From assembly GCF_035222485.1 (NCBI RefSeq), contig NC_085921.1:2356001-2420000 (forward strand): DNA of 64,000 nt. Reading direction: 5' to 3'. A program made the translations under genes and the position numbers. Below the pieces are notes generated by a model, which saw nothing but the letters and a program-made list of their open reading frames with translations, had not been told where the DNA came from and made no database searches. Below, one piece after another: positions 1-9,447 of this stretch (positions are counted from its first letter, which is position 1; every line of letters begins with the position of its first letter). The DNA is from Podospora pseudoanserina (lineage: Eukaryota; Ascomycota; Sordariomycetes; Sordariales; Podosporaceae).

Positions 1-96
1 CGTTTCCCAGCAGCGCGGTCTGGAAATTTCCAAACTGCTTGCCGACGTCACTCCCGTTGAAATCGCATCGCAAATCAACAAACCCACTAAACGAAG

Positions 97-1086
97 ATGG
101 CGGACAGAAACCACGGCAGCTCTCGTCGCGGAGGCGATAGAACACACTATGATAACAGAGACAGAGACAGAGACAGAGATCGCCGTCGCGACCAAGACAG
201 GCGCAGAGACCGCGACGACGATAAGAGCAGACATCACCACCACGATCGGTCATCGCGCGATCATTACGGGAGGGATAGGGATAGAGACAGAGACAGAGAC
301 AGAGACAGAGACAGAGACAGAGACAAGGACAGAGACAGAGATAGCAGAAGATACCGCTCTGGATCAAGAGACAGAAATGACCGCAGGCGATCACGTTCTC
401 CCCGAGGCGACAACAGGCGAGATGACAGGGGCAAAGGGTATCGTCAACGGGATGAGCCGAGAGGAGACAGGGAGAAGGATCGAGGAAATAACACCCCAGG
501 TAATGCTGAGACTTTAGGCAGCGGTAAGTCACCTTCTGCTTCCCATTCTCGCTGCCACATTGCTAACAAACTCCCAGAGAAACCACCCACCAAAGAACTT
601 CAACCTCCCCAGCGCCGCCCCCCACCAGTCGGCTCCCCCCGTCGCTCAGAAAGCCCCGACAGAGGCTTCGATCGCGAATTCGGTGGCAACAAACCCACGG
701 AAACACTCCCCACCCGCTCCAAACCAACCAGCGCCAACGCATCGACCCCTGTCGCAGCACCTGTTTCTTTCAAGGTTAAGCCACGGGACGATCATGATGG
801 GACATACTCTCGAGGCCGTAGCGAGGAACACGACGAGTACCACCAGTCAAGAGGGAGGTTCGATGCCGACCCTATGGATGAGGACGAGGAAGACGACGTT
901 GTCGTCGAGGACGACGGGCTGGACGACATGGCTGCTATGATGGGCTTTGGCGGGTTTGGCACGACGAAGGGAAAGAAGGTTACTGGAAACAATGTGGGAG
1001 CGGTCAAGAAGGAGAAGAAGACGGAGTATCGCCAGTACATGAACCGGGTTGGTGGTTTCAACAGGCCTCTGAGTCCCCCTCGTTAG
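97..1086 (+). CDS. U4/U6.U5 tri-snRNP-associated protein, SNRNP27-like
   Basis: Predicted spliceosomal protein of the SNRNP27 (RY-1) family, a component of the U4/U6.U5 tri-snRNP in the nucleus. The N-terminal half (about residues 15-125) is an RD/RS-like domain with long Arg-Asp runs, coded by a degenerate GAGACA hexamer repeat. After a Pro-rich linker and an acidic patch comes the family's conserved C-terminus: DDMAAMMGFGGFGTTKG, then a basic stretch ending YRQYMNRVGGFNRPL. The 329-codon frame is open throughout, but 524-577 looks like a 54-nt intron (GTAAGT donor, GCTAAC branch, CCCAG acceptor). Being a multiple of three and stop-free, it can be spliced (311 aa) or retained without a frame change. 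The start is the ATG in the context AAGATGGCG. The family call rests on the C-terminal block. Confidence 0.85.
   Translation: MADRNHGSSRRGGDRTHYDNRDRDRDRDRRRDQDRRRDRDDDKSRHHHHDRSSRDHYGRDRDRDRDRDRDRDRDRDKDRDRDSRRYRSGSRDRNDRRRSRSPRGDNRRDDRGKGYRQRDEPRGDREKDRGNNTPGNAETLGSGKSPSASHSRCHIANKLPEKPPTKELQPPQRRPPPVGSPRRSESPDRGFDREFGGNKPTETLPTRSKPTSANASTPVAAPVSFKVKPRDDHDGTYSRGRSEEHDEYHQSRGRFDADPMDEDEEDDVVVEDDGLDDMAAMMGFGGFGTTKGKKVTGNNVGAVKKEKKTEYRQYMNRVGGFNRPLSPPR
524..577 (+). other. Likely in-frame 54-nt intron in the SNRNP27-like gene
   Basis: Begins GTAAGTCACC, has TGCTAACAAA near its 3' end and closes with CTCCCAG. Length is 18 codons with no stop, so both spliced and retained forms are translatable. 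Confidence 0.7.
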
Positions 1087-1306
1087 AGGCGACTGTAGGG
1101 CGACTGGGAGGGCACAAGTGGGAAGTACCAATTTACAATCTGTGTCGTTGGAATTGATCCCGTTTGTGAAGAGAGAGCAGCGCTGACAAGACATTTTGAC
1201 GAGGGTCCCGACACGGTGTAATGCCAGCTTCGCGCGAGCCATTATCCCATATGTACACGTATGGTTGGATTTTCTGTAGAAAATTATCATTATCGCTGTT
1301 ATCCTG

Positions 1307-1316
1307 CTGTTGTTGC

Positions 1317-1347
<31 letters not shown>
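1307..1347 (+). repeat. (TTG)n trinucleotide microsatellite
   Basis: About a dozen GTT/TTG units with one GCT interruption, in the 3' flank of the SNRNP27-like gene. Confidence 0.9.
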
Positions 1348-1348
<1 letters not shown>

Positions 1349-1391
1349 GTTATGATCTTGACCGCTTCTTACCTGACCCCTGCATGATGCC

Positions 1392-1406
1392 TAAGGGTTA
1401 GGGTTA
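1392..1406 (+). promoter_or_regulatory. Interstitial telomere-type motif (TAAGGGTTAGGGTTA)
   Basis: Two TTAGGG-like units about 210 bp upstream of the SMAP-gene ATG. Tbf1-type Myb proteins bind TTAGGG in promoters of ribosome-biogenesis and snoRNA genes in yeasts. A role here is inference from position only. Confidence 0.35.
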
Positions 1407-1613
1407 TGATACGCTAGTCTCCAATTTTTTTTTTCAGGCATCAAAAACCCCAAATAAGCGGAGCACCTTGATGGCGTTGCTTGCACCACCTCCTCTCACC
1501 AGCCACCCACTTGACCTTCTCACCTCACACCCCCCCTCACCCATTTCTCACCTTTTCTCTTCACCATCAATCCACTCTCACCCCGATTTCGCAAACCTCT
1601 CCCTCATTTCAAA

Positions 1614-2468
1614 ATGGGCTCCTCCTCCAAGAAAGACCGCGCGGAATCCGTCCTCAGCGCCCCCGCCCCCTCCATCAAGAGCGAGAAGCGGGAGAAGAGA
1701 TCGTCCAAGAAGTCGTCTTCCTCCAGACTGGAGGATGTAGCCGAGTCGGTTTATGAAGACGAACAACACAAGAAGCGTAAAAAGGAGAAGAAGGAGAAGA
1801 AGCGCAAGGCTGCTGCTGCGGAGGCGGAGGGCGAGGATGTAACTGCTACCGAAGAGGTGACTGACAACCTTCTCACCGCGGAGGACGAGAGGCCCAAGAA
1901 GAAGAAGAAGAACAAGAGGGATGATGATGATGAGGTGAAGAGGGCCAAGAAGAGGAAGGAGGAGGAGGAGGAGGAGGAGGAGGAGGAGGAGGAGGAGGAG
2001 GAGGAGGGGTCGGATGGGGGAGACGATCAAGAGCAAGGAGTCGAGGCGGAAGAGGAGGGAGAGGGAGGAGGAGGAGGAGAAGGAGAGACGGAGGAGGGTG
2101 AGGAGAGAGAGGAAGAGGGCCAAGGGTGGGGAGACAGAAGAGGAGGGGGAGGAGAAACCTAAGAAGGAGAAGAAGGAGAAGAGGGAAAGGGAGGAGAAAC
2201 CCCCCGCCACTACCGAAACCGCCCCTGCAGCCGACAACTGGCGCGTTGATGCCCTCTCTGGCGGAGAATCCCGCCAGTCCAAGTTCATGCGTCTGCTTGG
2301 CGGGGGCAAAAGCCCACCACCACCACCACCACCACCACCACCACTCCCGGGTCTGCCCGTCCCCGTCTGGACATCAACCACGTCTCGGCAGAACTCGAAC
2401 AGCAATTCAGCGCCGGCATCCGCCAGAAATTCGAGACTGGGGGGCAAAAGCGTGGCCTGGGCGCGTGA
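1614..2468 (+). CDS. SMAP-domain (KNOP1/small acidic protein-like) nucleolar-type protein, with two apparent frame slips
   Basis: Lys/Glu-rich protein ending in a recognisable SMAP domain: WRVDALSGGESRQSKFMRLLGG, then LDINHVSAELEQQFSAGIRQ and the family-typical terminus KRGLGA followed by TGA. The parts lie in two frames. The start (MGSSSKKDRAESV) and the last 40 or so codons share one frame. The middle, including KFMRLLGGGK, is +1 relative to it. The first shift fits one extra G in the G5 run at 2016-2020, the second one missing A in the AAAA at 2308-2311. No GT..AG intron explains either. The two shifts cancel, so both termini stay in one frame, as expected from a sequence error or a compensated real change. 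Biochemical function is unknown; the composition suggests a nucleolar/RNA-associated protein. Internal low-complexity tracts are (GAG)n, coding poly-Glu, and (CAC)n. Confidence 0.72.
1957..2006 (+). repeat. (GAG)n tract coding poly-Glu
   Basis: About 16 consecutive GAG codons inside the SMAP-domain gene, just upstream of the first apparent frame slip. Confidence 0.9.
2316..2342 (+). repeat. (CAC)n tract in the SMAP domain gene
   Basis: About nine CAC units between the two halves of the SMAP domain. In the frame of the C-terminus it reads poly-Thr. Confidence 0.85.
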
Positions 2469-2993
2469 CTAGTGCTGGTTCTTGTGCTCGTATTGTTCTT
2501 GGTCTGTTGGCTGCCGGTGCTTGCCTTGTTAGCGTTTGAAGTGCGTGCGAAATGGGAGTGGACTGTGACGACTCACCAGCAGTTGTACTACTGGGTGAGG
2601 GTGAGGGATTTGGGCTTGTACTTTTGGGACAACAAGATGATGACGGGGAGGGTGGTGTTGTGGGGGGTGGTTGGGTGGGCCAACTGGGCGAGGTTTGGGC
2701 TGGAGATCAACAAGAACAAGAAGAACGAGTACAGGAACCGGAAGGAACAGAGGCATTTCCAGAGGGGGTATGAAGGGCAGAGGGGGTTTTGGGGTGGGAG
2801 AAAAGTGGAAGAGGTGGTGGAGGATAAGGAGCATGATTACCGGAAGGCGTTGAGGGAGAGTAGGGTGTATGCGGGCAGGAGGGAGTTTGAGGGAAGGAGG
2901 GAACACAAGGTTAGGGATTATGAGAGCCGGAGAGATTATGGGAGTCGGAGGGAGCACAGAGAGAGGAGGGAGTATGATGACCGCAGGGAGTGA
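2469..2993 (+). other. Open frame directly after TGA CTA G: possible readthrough extension
   Basis: After the SMAP-gene stop (2466-2468) the same frame stays open for 175 codons to a TGA ending at 2993. The first in-frame ATG is more than 150 nt in, so this is not an obvious separate gene. The translation has two hydrophobic stretches, then an Arg/Glu/Tyr-rich tail with a degenerate REYDDRRE-like repeat (about 2870-2990) written mostly in G- or C-ending codons. The region is G-rich, and stop codons are rare in such DNA. It may therefore be 3' UTR that is open by chance. Confidence 0.35.
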
Positions 2994-3413
2994 AAAGTCC
3001 GGGGGATTAGCTGTAGATACAAAGCTGCAAACTTGGGTCCATTTCGGCGCCGGAACACCAGCACGGTATATGATATATGTATACAGAGAAGAACAAGAAC
3101 TCCAAAACGCAAATCAATGGCTTTTTTCTTTTTGGCCAATATGACAAAACAAAATAAACGCACAAAAAAAAAGACATGGTACAACAAGATGCGCAAACAA
3201 AATGGTTTGGCAACCTCCAGCCAGCGCCCGCTACCCTTCCTTGATGGGTGTCCCATCCCATCTCCGCGACCCGGTGTTTTTGGTGTGCATGCCCCCTCTG
3301 GCAGCATGGCTTTCAAAAGCTCGGCGGGAATGTATATTTCCTCTCCACCGCTCCTCTCAAATTCCCGGTTCGGTGTACAAATTGACGTTTCGTGGTAGTA
3401 ATTGGTGGGCTAT
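2994..3413. other. Intergenic between convergent genes
   Basis: Contains AT-rich 3'-UTR-like sequence for both neighbours (AAATAAA-like motifs near 3150). No gene seen. Confidence 0.6.
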
Positions 3414-3764
3414 TTACCGGCCAAAGATACGGCTCAGCGCCTCAAAGACGAGACCGCCAAAGATGATGAAGCCTAGAACGCCTGTTGTTTTTTTTGGTTT
3501 TATTGTCAGCAATTGCTGGGATATATGGTGTTGGGGGAGGAGAGAAGACGTACCCAACCACACGGGGCTGATTGGCGACTTGAGCTGCTCCTTGGGGACC
3601 TTCTTCTTGATCTGCTCGATGTTCTTGCCCATGCGCGCCTCGTTCTCCTTGGCGAACTTTTGGTTGGCTCGCCTTTGGGTGGGTGTTTGGGCCTGTTTAG
3701 CAGGTGGTGTTAGTTACCGCATGTTAATTGATGTGGTTCGTGGTGGTGGTAGAGGGCGTACCAT
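3414..3764 (-). CDS. YSY6: Stress-associated ER protein (SERP1/RAMP4, yeast Ysy6 family)
   Basis: A 69-residue tail-anchored ER protein that in other eukaryotes associates with the Sec61 translocon and stabilises membrane proteins under stress. Exons on the minus strand: 3764-3762, 3692-3554 and 3481-3414. They join to a protein beginning MAQTPTQRRANQKFAKE and ending in one transmembrane helix (VWLGVLGFIIFGGLVFEAL) and a short basic tail SRIFGR. Introns 3761-3693 (GTACGC..CTAAACAG) and 3553-3482 (GTACGT..CAACAG) have good splice sites, and the summed length is exactly 70 codons. The first coding exon contains only the ATG. The family's conserved N-terminal block (NQKFAKENEARMGKNIEQ) and total length fit well. 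Confidence 0.9.
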
Positions 3765-3791
3765 TGTGGGAGATGTGGTGTGTTATTTGCT

Positions 3792-3818
3792 GTGGTGGTG
3801 GTGGTGGTGGTGGTGGTG
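3792..3818 (+). repeat. (GGT)n microsatellite
   Basis: About eight GGT units just upstream of the SERP1/RAMP4 start codon, in its 5' UTR or promoter. Confidence 0.85.
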
Positions 3819-4282
3819 AAGCTCGAGAACGAGGACAGCTATCCTTCTGTGGTGTAGGTATGGTCGAAGTTGTGGTTCGTGGCGGAATAAACCCAGCAAG
3901 GAAACTGAATTGACTTATCGGCGGGTGGGTATCAAGTCGTTAGGGGGGTTCGTAAAAAGGGAAGGAGGTGGGAATGGGGGATGTGAATACGAAAGAGACA
4001 GAATGGTTAAAGACTGGCCAGATTGCACACACCCCAGCACATATCTCGTACGGAGACCACCAGTTCAAGGGTCGCGAAGTTCAGGCCATCTGTCGTTGAG
4101 CACAGCAGCAAGCAGCCAGCGCGCTATCCACACGCCACGCGGGAGGAGCATGGACCGCCCCTGTGGGACCTCAGCGGGGCTGGCAGGGCAGGGGTGGGGC
4201 CAATCAGTGGTGCTGATCTATCAGCAGCAGCGATAACTTCATGTGAAGCGAGTACTTCACATACCTCTTACCATTATATCTC
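3819..4282. other. Divergent intergenic region (SERP1 and small mitochondrial protein)
   Basis: Shared promoter space for two divergent genes. A CCAAT element lies at 4200-4206. No gene seen. Confidence 0.6.
4200..4206 (+). promoter_or_regulatory. CCAAT box (CCAATCA)
   Basis: Perfect CCAATCA about 77 bp upstream of the ATG of the mitochondrial membrane protein. It matches the core bound by the fungal HAP/CBF complex, which often controls mitochondrial genes. Position supports it; binding is inferred. Confidence 0.4.
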
Positions 4283-4690
4283 ATGAGCAGGCCAACAACA
4301 AACAAGATGTCACCCCTCAGAACAACCCTCCCCCGCCTCCCAGTCTTCAGACGCTCAATCCTCACCCTCTCACAACTCAGACAATACTCCTCCTCCTCTC
4401 AAAAACCCACCTCCCAGACAGGAGTCTTCTACAAAGCCTGGACCAGACCAGTCGCCAAGACAGCCCTCCTCGCAGTATTTGTATACCAGCTGGCCTACTG
4501 GGGTTGGTCAAAGCTAGAGGTGGATGACATCAAGGAGCAAAAAAAAGGTATTGTACACTTCACCCAAAATCCATCAAGAGAAATAACTGACAGCTAACAA
4601 GAAGACTAAACAAATCCAACAGCTGAGATCAACAGACTGGAAGCCCAGGTCAAGAAACTGCAGGATGAGAAGAGGAGAGAGGAGAAATGA
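4283..4690 (+). CDS. Small single-pass mitochondrial inner-membrane protein, possibly INA17-like
   Basis: Two exons, 4283-4547 and 4623-4690, joined by a 75-nt intron (GGTATTG donor, ATCCAACAG acceptor), give 110 residues. The N-terminus is a strong matrix-targeting presequence rich in Arg, Ser and Leu (from Met9: MSPLRTTLPRLPVFRRS). One transmembrane helix follows (KTALLAVFVYQLAYWGW), then a charged coiled coil (KLEVDDIKEQKKAEINRLEA) to the end. The TM plus KLE-x-D-coil layout resembles Ina17, a yeast factor for F1Fo-ATP synthase assembly, but this similarity is remembered, not searched. The Met at 4307 may be the real start. Function otherwise unknown. Confidence 0.6.
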
Positions 4691-5062
4691 GGCATGAAAT
4701 CTGTAGAATATACACAACCAAAACCTTTACTTGTAGCAACATGTTCAGTAATGAAGCCTAAAAAGTTCGGCGATCTACATCTCTCCGTATATGCTCACAA
4801 TAACCACCTCCGTTTCATTCAAACAACCACCAAACGCCATCCCTCTACAATATCAAAATAACATGGTATCCACGCACCGGTCCTTACAGATGATGTACTA
4901 GACAAAAAGGAAAAGCCAAAAAACAATCGCTCGTTTACCTGCCCAAAACCCTCATACATGTTCCCTAATAACGCCATTGCTAAGAAAAATAAATAAATAA
5001 GCTAAAAAAAAAAAGAAAAGAAAAAAAAGAAAAAAGAAAAAAACCTCATAACCCATAACCCA
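4691..5062. other. Intergenic between convergent genes
   Basis: AT-rich 3'-flank with an A-rich tract at about 5004-5042. No gene seen. Confidence 0.6.
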
Positions 5063-7062
5063 TCAAACCCCCCAAGCCACCCCCATCCCCACCACCGCAG
5101 CCAACACACCCCAACGTACAAGCACCTTACCCTCCCCAGAAGGAATATGCGCACTCCCCTGGAAATTACAAACCAACTCCCCATTCTCCCTCCTCTGCCC
5201 ATAATTCCCCTCAAACCCCAGCCCCCCAGGCTGGGGACACCCAAACCCCATACTCGCCGGACAGCTCCTCACCAAATCATAACACAAGTCCTCACACGGC
5301 AGCAACTCTTTATACGGCCCCGGCCTAATCTCCTCGTCTATCCTCGTGTTCCGACTCGAGTTGAACCGTGTAATGTTCGGCATGCTCCCCAACTCCTCCT
5401 TGCTCAGCATCTCCCCGTCCGGGAACGGCTGGGATATCGCCCTGGCTTGCAGATAAGGGGCGCTGTTGCCAAAGTCTTCGCAGCGAGGGATGGTGACGGA
5501 GCAGAGCCAGTTCTTGTAGGCATTGGCGCAGTCGTCGCAGGTCCTGACGAGGGAGTACCGCTGTGTGGGCCCAGCTTCGCACTGGATCTGCTGGAGGGTG
5601 AGGTTAAAGTTGACGTAGAGCTTGGCCGCGTGGTCGTCGTAGAATCTGGCGAGCTGGGTCGAGTTGCCAAACGACGGGTTGGAAGGGACGGAGTAAGCTA
5701 CCTCGTTGCAGAATTCGAGGTCGGTGATGAGGGCGCAGTTGCCGTGATCTATCATAATCTCTCATGTTAGCCTCACCACTTCAACAAAAAGACCAAACAA
5801 ACAAACCCACCCGACTTGGTCGTGAAATCAACCGGCTTGAACACCTCCACCCCCCCGCCTCCCCCCTGGTCCTCCCCCCCTTCCTGCCTCCTCCCCAAAC
5901 CCAAACCCACCCCCCTCCTCTCCCTCGCCAAAAAAGCCGTATAGTTCGTATCGGCCCACAACCCATTAAAGAAAAACTGTTGCTTCGGCAACCCCCCCAT
6001 CCCCCGTCTCGTCATACTACTCCTCACCTTCCCCTCCTCCCTCCCCCCCCTCACCCCCGCAATCATCGCATTCAGCTTCAGCCCACACCACGAACGCTTC
6101 AACCCATCCAACCCCCTATCCGTCTTATTATGCGCAAAAAGCACATACGGATACGGCTCCATGCTCATAATCTTCTCCTGCACCTCCGGATCCCTCTCCG
6201 TCGTCAAGTTGTGCGTGATCAGCAGGGCCCCCTGGGAGTCACTATCCACCCAGATGAGATCCGCGTCATCCTGATCGTTATACGCAAAGTAATACCCCTC
6301 CCCCGAGACCGCAATCTCAAAATTGTATTTCCCCTCAAAAACATCCGACACGTTCGGCGCGTGAACCGCAATGTAAACATCCTCGGTGGCCGTGAAGTTG
6401 AAATTGACAGCCCCCTCCACAAGCGGCAACATATGCTGAGTCGACATGTCTGCCAACGGTCCGGGAGCCTGATACTCGGCCGACTTTGACACAAAAAGCG
6501 TCAACTGCGGCGGTTCCATCTCTTTCGTCTTGTCCGGTTCGATAGCAGTCGGTTGTTTGCAAGTGTTGACCGAGATGTAGACCGTCCTGCTGGAGGCCTG
6601 CCTCTCTCCCAACAGCCCCTCCTCTTCTTGTTCACCTTCACCCTCACCTCTCAACTCCAACTCCCCCCCCCCTTCCCGCCCAGCAAGAACCGCCAAAGGA
6701 AACCAAAACCTCGTCGTGCTCCCCTCCTCCAAGTCCATAGGCGTAGGGTCCGTGTTCTCCAGCTTCAACAGCCCGTCCGCTGCCCGTCCAATGATGCTCC
6801 TGTCGAACCCTATGAAATCCGGCTCATACATCGGCCCGCCCGCCGGGAGGTTGGGCGTAAAATCGAGGTCGTCATCGAATACAATCGGTAAAAGCCGCGG
6901 CGGCCGGTCGAGCTCGGCAACGGCAAAGTGCGGTGAAAAGAGGCTCAAATACAACAAAACCAACAAGCAAGAAGCAGCAACCGAAGCCGCCAACCGTGAC
7001 TGCAACGGGCTCAGGTGCATCGCGCAGCAAAAGTATCCCCTCGATGATTGGCAAAAGTTCAT
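5063..7062 (-). CDS. MID1: Stretch-activated calcium channel regulatory subunit Mid1
   Basis: Extracellular/regulatory subunit of the Cch1-Mid1 high-affinity calcium channel of the fungal plasma membrane (and ER), needed for calcium entry during growth, mating or stress. Exons 7062-5811 and 5760-5063 join across a 50-nt intron (GTGGGT donor, GCTAACATGAG acceptor) to 649 residues. A signal peptide lies in the first 50 residues; Met15 (MHLSPLQSRLAASVAAS) gives a cleaner one than Met1. The C-terminal half has the Mid1 cysteine pattern, including CDDCANAYKNWLCSVTIPRC and LPCEDLCYDLVRSCP, and ends with a hydrophobic segment. Several N-glycosylation sequons (NFT, NVS, NLT) are visible. A Gly/Glu-rich insert near residues 145-170 is low complexity. 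Length fits the family. Confidence 0.9.
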
Positions 7063-8063
7063 TGTTTGTTTGGGCTGTTGTTGTGAAAATATTCCCCGTC
7101 TCCGGCGTGGTGGTTGATCTTCGAATGCAGACCCCTGTAGGTAGGTGACCGAGGGAGGCCGCCCGGTTTATCGTAACATGCTACTGCTCTGCAAAAGAGA
7201 TCGTATAGATTCGAAAATGCGCAGCGTGTTTGTGAGGAAGAAGAAATCGCTCGTACTTCGTCAATCGTCGGGTCGTTCGTCGTGGAAAAAAAGATTTGGA
7301 TGTGTCTGTGGTGGTGTAAGTGCAGATAGACAATCTGGAGCATCAGCAGCCGCATCCAGAGGGTTAATTGATGGTTGCCGCCTCGGCAGCCCGGGCCCTT
7401 GCAGTGGCGCCAAGGAACGGGCTGCCAAGAACCCGATGGGAATTGGGACAGGGGGCGATCCCACAGAATTACGTATCCTTTCACATGAAACACTGAACCA
7501 AAAAGGTCCATGCTCACCATGTCGATCTATCCAAAGGATGATGCCATACACGATACACTCCGATAAATTCCCCCTCTTTTTTTTTTTTTTTTTTTTAAAA
7601 AAAAAAGGAAGAAAAAAAGGTGGCCGTAGTGTAACCCCTCTCTCTTCTCATCACTCCTCCCTGCTACATCCCCCCTCCTATTCAGCGTACATACACAGTA
7701 GAATCCAAACAGCGCGCACGAATCTATTCCGGAAAAATTGACCAATCCCGAAAGGAAAATCCCACATAAAGGTTGAATCCGTGAGCACCAGTGTACCTAA
7801 CCCCTCCCTTGAACCCTAGAAGATACCCTCCCATCCCAAGCCACCATGCATGTGTCTACCATGTCGTCTGGAGTTTCCAACCTTGCCGCCGATCCGCGTG
7901 GCCTGCGTCGTAAATCATGTCCAACGTCAAGAAGGAAACGGGCATCTGAATGCTTTTTGTTGTTTCACTTATCTCCTCGAAGCTAGCTAGACCCCCACGC
8001 AAAGCCAAGTAGATATCTGCTTTGCACTTTCACAGGAGAGGTCCAGCAACCGATAAGACCCAT
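7063..8063. other. Intergenic: MID1 promoter and YOP1 3' flank
   Basis: About 1 kb with a T-run followed directly by an A-run at 7577-7607 (palindromic, able to fold back). No open frame here has convincing coding character. Confidence 0.6.
7577..7607. repeat. Poly-T/poly-A inverted homopolymer
   Basis: About 19 T directly followed by about 10 A; can form a hairpin or act as a nucleosome-excluding tract. Confidence 0.85.
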
Positions 8064-8838
8064 TTACTCGGTGTGGAGATCGGCCTTCGCGCGGAGGCCG
8101 CTGGCGGTGGAGCCAGAGGTCTGGAAGTGGCGGGAGAGGGTAGGGGCGAGGAAGGAGCGGAAGATGATCTCGGCACCCCTGATGTTTTGGTTAGTTTTGG
8201 GTAGATGCGGAAGCAAGGGGAGGCAGCAGCTTACTTGAAGGAAGGGAGAGAGAGCCAGAGAAGGAAGATGAACTTGAAGGTATAATAGAAAGGAACCCAG
8301 TAGACGACGCTGATGAAGCTCTCCAGGACGCTGGAATTGGTTAGTATCAATCTGTTTTTCGGAGCCCGACTTCTTGGGCATCAAACGAAAGGCCTTACGT
8401 GAAGAAAGAGAAGACAACCCAGTACTGCACAAGATGTCAGTCATTGATACCAAAACTTTCAGCACACCATAGACACTTACGGTCAACCATTGGGTATCAT
8501 CGTGCTTGTCAGCAGAGAACAAGGCACCGAGGGAGTAGTAGCCGGGGATGACAAAGCCGGCGATGTTGGTCAGGAGCTGACCGCCGAGGTTGAGGAGGAT
8601 GAGGAAGAAGTAGAGGGCGACGGAGCCAAGGACGGCGTAGGCCTTGGGGACACCGGTTTGCTTCTCGAGGTTGATGAGAACGGGGTACTTGGAGAGCTGC
8701 GAGACGGTGGTGTGAGTACAAGCACGAGGCGCAAGGCAACAACAATGTGAGGGGATTCGGATTCGGGCAAAGACGGAAACGCACCTCCTTGTCGAGCTGG
8801 CCAACGTAGACCTGGGCCTTATCCTGGGGGGAAGACAT
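8064..8838 (-). CDS. YOP1: ER membrane-shaping protein Yop1 (REEP5/DP1/HVA22 family)
   Basis: Reticulon-like hairpin protein that curves tubular ER membranes and interacts with reticulons and Rab machinery. Five exons on the minus strand: 8838-8785, 8696-8481, 8424-8399, 8330-8235 and 8178-8064. They sum to exactly 169 codons (168 aa), the usual fungal Yop1 length. Visible hallmarks are SKYPVLINLEKQTGVPKAY, the hydrophobic pairs AVLGSVALYFFLILLNLGG and LLTNIAGFVIPGYYSLGAL, the conserved DDTQWLTYWVVFSFFTVLES across two introns, and YYTFKFIFLLWLSLPSFKGA. All four introns have GT..AG sites. The start ATG sits in GAAGACATG-type context and gives MSSPQDKAQVYVGQ. Confidence 0.93.
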
Positions 8839-9447
8839 TGTTGCGAGTTGGTATAATGCGATCGTTGAAGATGCTGCTAGCCGGTGTGGATTGTCAGAAG
8901 ATATTCGGAAGAAGGACGCTCGAGGTTTTAAGGGGCCAAGACTCGCAGGTCTGAGGTTGGGCACTGCCCGAGTGGGGAGTGCTTCAGGAGAGTAAGAACA
9001 GGAGAGGGCCCGGCAATTTCGGCGGGGAAGCTCTGGCTGAGCCACGAGCTCGTCGCACGCCTAAAAATACCTTTTGGATCTTGACAAGGCCGGGGAGGGT
9101 AGGGAGGAAGAATGAGGGGCTTACCTGGTACTTTTGTTGCGAAAAAAAGTTGAGTGAGGTGCTAGTGATGGGCTATGTTGCAAGAGCAAAAGTGTGTTTT
9201 TCTGTAACTGTGTGTCGGGAGGTTGGGAGCTCAGGAGGTGAGAGGAGCCGATTTGTTATCAGAATGGAGCCGAACGACGGTGGGAGGGTGGATGCAAGGT
9301 GAGCAATGACGACTGATACGTGTGCACTTGGCAGCTCTCTTCTCTTGTTTTCAAACTCGAGTCCGAAGGAGGGGTAGTCACGTGCTCTCTTTCATAGAAG
9401 TTAAAGTCGTATGCGCTATTTCCACCCCTGCAGACATCTAATTCTCT
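8839..9447. other. YOP1 promoter and spacer to tRNA-Val
   Basis: Upstream region of YOP1. Short stop-free stretches only; no gene seen. Confidence 0.55.

Larger units (their letters stand above)
1087..1613. other. Intergenic: SNRNP27-like 3' end and SMAP-gene promoter
   Basis: Holds a (TTG)n microsatellite at about 1307-1347, two telomere-type repeats at 1392-1406 and a C/T-rich leader (about 1480-1610) typical of fungal core promoters. No gene seen. Confidence 0.6.

Noticed and set aside
149-517. Thr/Glu repeat protein overlapping the SNRNP27-like gene
   Set aside because: Alternate frame of the GAGACA repeat that codes the RD domain.
1578-2447. 289-residue Leu/Ser/Gly-rich minus-strand frame
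   Set aside because: Complement of the (GAG)n and Lys-codon-rich SMAP gene; pure low complexity.
7577-7607. T19A10 hairpin as a transposon terminal repeat or rho-independent terminator
   Set aside because: No target-site duplication or partner copy, and such terminators do not apply to Pol II genes.
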